Notes under the pieces: model-generated
Seen by the model: the letters and a program-made list of their open reading frames with translations, nothing else
What the model was told of the DNA's origin: nothing
Databases searched by the model: none
Translations under genes and position numbers: made by a program
From: Patescibacteria group bacterium
Lineage (GTDB): Bacteria; Patescibacteriota; Minisyncoccia; Minisyncoccales; Staskawiczbacteraceae
Assembly: GCA_018829965.1 (NCBI GenBank)
Contig: JAHJTG010000005.1
Location: forward strand, 113,558-148,773
Length of the DNA stretch: 35,216 bases
Direction: 5' to 3'
Shown here: positions 32,996 through 35,216 of the stretch, in pieces
Numbering within the stretch: position 1 is the stretch's first letter
Layout: each line of letters begins with the position of its first letter

Positions 32996-33824
32996 TTCGG
33001 GAGGCGGCAAGACCAAGATGGTCACTAACATAGTCATCCGAGTAGTTGTAGACATTCAAACCATCAGGATCAGAGTAACCGACATTGAGACGGTGGCCAT
33101 GCGAAGAAATATCCTGGCATCTACCATATTTTGTCTGATTAAGGTAGATACCATTCTTCTTATAATAGAGGACGTGTTTTGTAATTTCCTCTATCGCAGA
33201 TGGCACTTCGTACTCTGCCGAAAGCATTGCTTTTTGCTGGTCAAAGGTCTTACTTGTAGAGTCAGGGATGATTTCCAACGGCATCAGATACCATTTGTAT
33301 TTGCAAATCGATTTATTGACGAATTCCTCTCTAATATACCAAGCGTCTGCATAACGATAGAAGCGTAGCTGACCAGGAGCCGGACAAATCTCTTGCCACT
33401 TAACGATAGAAAGGGGATCGCCATTAATTTGGCTAAGCCCGAGAAACGCAAAGTGCGTGTCTTTAACCATTTTACCTTTGTAAAACGGGCAAGGGCCATT
33501 CAAAATATCCTCATTGTACGGAAACTTTTCTATCTCGCGAAGCTGTTTTTTGGTGAAATTGACACCAAAATCTTTTGCCCAATTTATAGAACCGTAGTAA
33601 TTTTTGCCCATAATAACACGGGCGATTTCTTGGCTGATAGACGGCTGAAAGCCTTTAGTCAGCCAGAAACTTACTAAACGTTCCCGAAATTTTGGGTCAT
33701 CAATTGGCACCTGCAGATCATTATAAGTAAGACCTGCCTCTTCCAACACACGATGCAAGGTTGCCAGCTTACCGGATACCTTGCTAAAACTAACTTGGTT
33801 CACAATGGTTTTTTTATTTTCCAT
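32979..33824 (-). CDS. DGR variable (target) protein with C-terminal VR; ORF track start 33875, likely start ATG at 33824 (MENKKTIVNQ) preceded by AAGGTG
   Basis: C-terminus SSHGHRLNVGYSDPDGLNVYNYSDDYVSDHLGLAASRKEVQS encoded by the VR. Confidence 0.9.
   Translation of the reverse strand: MENKKTIVNQVSFSKVSGKLATLHRVLEEAGLTYNDLQVPIDDPKFRERLVSFWLTKGFQPSISQEIARVIMGKNYYGSINWAKDFGVNFTKKQLREIEKFPYNEDILNGPCPFYKGKMVKDTHFAFLGLSQINGDPLSIVKWQEICPAPGQLRFYRYADAWYIREEFVNKSICKYKWYLMPLEIIPDSTSKTFDQQKAMLSAEYEVPSAIEEITKHVLYYKKNGIYLNQTKYGRCQDISSHGHRLNVGYSDPDGLNVYNYSDDYVSDHLGLAASRKEVQS
32996..33110 (-). repeat. DGR variable repeat (VR), 115 bp
   Basis: see TR; A-to-C x3, A-to-T x3, A-to-G x1 relative to TR. Confidence 0.96.
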
Positions 33825-33907
33825 CGTACACCTTCCCTTCTTTGTAAAAGGACTTCTTTTTTCTGAACGAAACACAATGTTTTGTTCTACATTATATCTA
33901 TAACATA

Positions 33908-34477
33908 CTACTTATTCCTTGTCAATAGCTTTAACCCCTCTTTTACTCTTTCTTCCGTACCCCCTAAACTCTTAGGGATTTGAAGTAAAATCTCTTTTAC
34001 TTTTTGTTTTGGAAAGCCCAAACCGACTAAGGCATCTTCAACCTCATCTCCGCTGGAAACTTTTTGCTTTGAAATATTTTTAATCTTGCCAGTGAGCTCC
34101 AAGATAATCGTCATCGCTCTTTTCTGGCCTATTCCAGGTATTGATTGAAAGATTGTTTCGTCTTGATGCATAATTTTATCTTTTAACTTTTCTAATGGTC
34201 CCAAAGAAGCAATTTCAATTGCTACCTTTGGTCCAATACCTCGTATATCATTTAAAACCTCAAAGAAATCTAATTCTTCATAGCTGAAGAAACCGTACAG
34301 ATCTAAAGCTGTTTCTTTAACGTCTTGAAAACAAAAAAGCTTAAGCTCTTTGCCTATTTCCGGCAAACTTAAAAGAAACTTCTTAGATAAAAAAACTTTG
34401 TAGCCGATATTATTGACCTCTAAGATGACAAACTTCTCCTTCTTTAGAATGATTTTGCCGTTTAAATAGGAAATCAT
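33908..34477 (-). CDS. ruvA: Holliday junction branch migration protein RuvA
   Basis: MISYLNGKIILKKEKFVILEVNNIGYKVFLS, DLYGFFSYEELDFFEVLNDIRGIGPKVA, SIPGIGQKRAMTIILEL. Confidence 0.94.
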   Translation of the reverse strand: MISYLNGKIILKKEKFVILEVNNIGYKVFLSKKFLLSLPEIGKELKLFCFQDVKETALDLYGFFSYEELDFFEVLNDIRGIGPKVAIEIASLGPLEKLKDKIMHQDETIFQSIPGIGQKRAMTIILELTGKIKNISKQKVSSGDEVEDALVGLGFPKQKVKEILLQIPKSLGGTEERVKEGLKLLTRNK

Positions 34478-34484
34478 AATAATC

Positions 34485-34520
34485 CTACGAATTACGAATA
34501 TTACCGAATTACGAATATTT
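34485..34520. repeat. CGAATTACGAAT-family repeat copy
   Basis: CCTACGAATTACGAATATTACCGAATTACGAATATTT. Confidence 0.8.
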
Positions 34521-34639
34521 TATTTTATTGTATCATAATTAATATATACTTAGAATCTAATTACAGTTTTTAAAACTCACCCTTGAAAAGTTTTTTGTTT
34601 ATGTTAACATACAGACAATATAAATTTTAAATTTGAAAC

Positions 34640-34903
34640 ATGGCAATTACAAAATCAGCTAAAAAAGCTCTTCGCCAGAGCATAAAAAGAAGAGGGAGAA
34701 ATATTGTGTATAAAGACAAATTGAAAAAACTCGTAAAAGAGTTGCGAACTTTAATTGCGAACAAGAAAATTGATGAGGCAAAAAAACTCTTGCCACAGGT
34801 TTACCAAATTTTAGACAAATCAGCAAAAGTAGGAGTAATCAAGAAAAACACCGCAGACAGAAAGAAATCTAGACTAACAAGGTTGATAAACCCTAAGCAC
34901 TAA
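34640..34903 (+). CDS. rpsT: 30S ribosomal protein S20
   Basis: MAITKSAKKALRQSIKRRGRNIVYKDKLKKLVKEL...GVIKKNTADRKKSRLTRLI. Confidence 0.93.
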   Translation: MAITKSAKKALRQSIKRRGRNIVYKDKLKKLVKELRTLIANKKIDEAKKLLPQVYQILDKSAKVGVIKKNTADRKKSRLTRLINPKH

Positions 34904-34904
34904 A

Positions 34905-35092
34905 TCCTAAACTCTAAATAAATCACAATTCCAAAATCCAAAACTCAAAAACGTTTATAACCATGAGTGAGGTTGAAAAAGAAAAATAAATTTTTCTTTT
35001 TCAACCGAGCGAAGTGATTATGTGGCAACGCCACAATAATTTGAATATTTGAATTTAGTATTTATTTAGGATTTAGAAATTAGGATTTAGGA
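34905..35092. repeat. third TTTAGGA-flanked intergenic element with 16-bp perfect hairpin core
   Basis: flanks AAATCCTAAACTCTAAAT ... TTTAGGATTTAGAAATTAGGATTTAGGATTT; core GGTTGAAAAAGAAAAA-taaa-TTTTTCTTTTTCAACC (34971-35006) and TGTGGC-AAC-GCCACA (35021-35035). Confidence 0.75.
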
Positions 35093-35094
35093 TT

Positions 35095-35214
35095 TTATAA
35101 TTTCATTATTAGCATTTCTAGCGCTATTTCTGGCTCGATTCTCCCTGTTTTAATATTAAGGTCTACCTCAAAAATCCTTTGGTAGATTTTTTTTAGTTCC
35201 TGCAAGCTGAATTG
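35095..35214 (-). CDS. holA: C-terminal end of DNA polymerase III delta subunit-like protein (truncated by window edge)
   Basis: own translation QFSLQELKKIYQRIFEVDLNIKTGRIEPEIALEMLIMKL*. Confidence 0.7.
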   Translation of the reverse strand, partial: QFSLQELKKIYQRIFEVDLNIKTGRIEPEIALEMLIMKL

Positions 35215-35216
35215 AC

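Noticed and set aside
33018-33677. + strand ORFs over the DGR target gene
   Set aside because: Shadow ORFs of the VR-containing gene; TR/VR adenine bias fixes the coding sense as -.
1-35214. CRISPR array or tRNA/rRNA genes
   Set aside because: No regularly spaced direct repeats, no tRNA cloverleaf other than the tmRNA acceptor/T-arm, and no rRNA signatures found by eye.

Overview
AT-rich window that looks like a Patescibacteria/CPR (probably Parcubacteria-type) chromosome. The taxonomy is inferred from gene content and style only. Most of the window is compact housekeeping sequence: AI-2E-type permease, M16 peptidase, YqeG-like HAD phosphatase, GlyRS, RecO, IleS, ArgS, SmpB plus tmRNA, IF-3/L35/L20, NUDIX, PolX-PHP, GreA, EndoQ-like PHP protein, MgtC, a Trm9-like methyltransferase, Elp3, DUF3800, NIF3, GH130, Mur ligase, RuvA, S20, HolA end. 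Four things stand out. (1) A complete diversity-generating retroelement (DGR) lies at about 31.1-33.8 kb. It has an RT, an Avd-like gene on the opposite strand, a 115-bp TR and a 115-bp VR. All 7 TR/VR differences are at template adenines. The overlapping divergent 5' ends of RT and avd share a C10/G10 tract, and one extra base would put both genes in frame with an ATG, so it is either a possible phase-variable switch or a homopolymer error. (2) Small palindromic repeats sit in frame inside at least seven conserved genes (IleS twice, RecO, PolX, EndoQ, Elp3, EF-like, ORF1), reminiscent of Rickettsia palindromic elements. One is related to inverted repeats flanking a GIY-YIG nuclease gene. (3) A candidate orphan structured ncRNA at about 23.65-23.81 kb (minus strand) has a promoter, a 10-bp closing stem, a pseudoknot and an intrinsic terminator. 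(4) Elp3 and a Trm9-like methyltransferase are encoded head-to-head with start codons overlapping in a single CATG. No CRISPR array, rRNA or tRNA gene was recognised. All family calls are by eye, without database searches.
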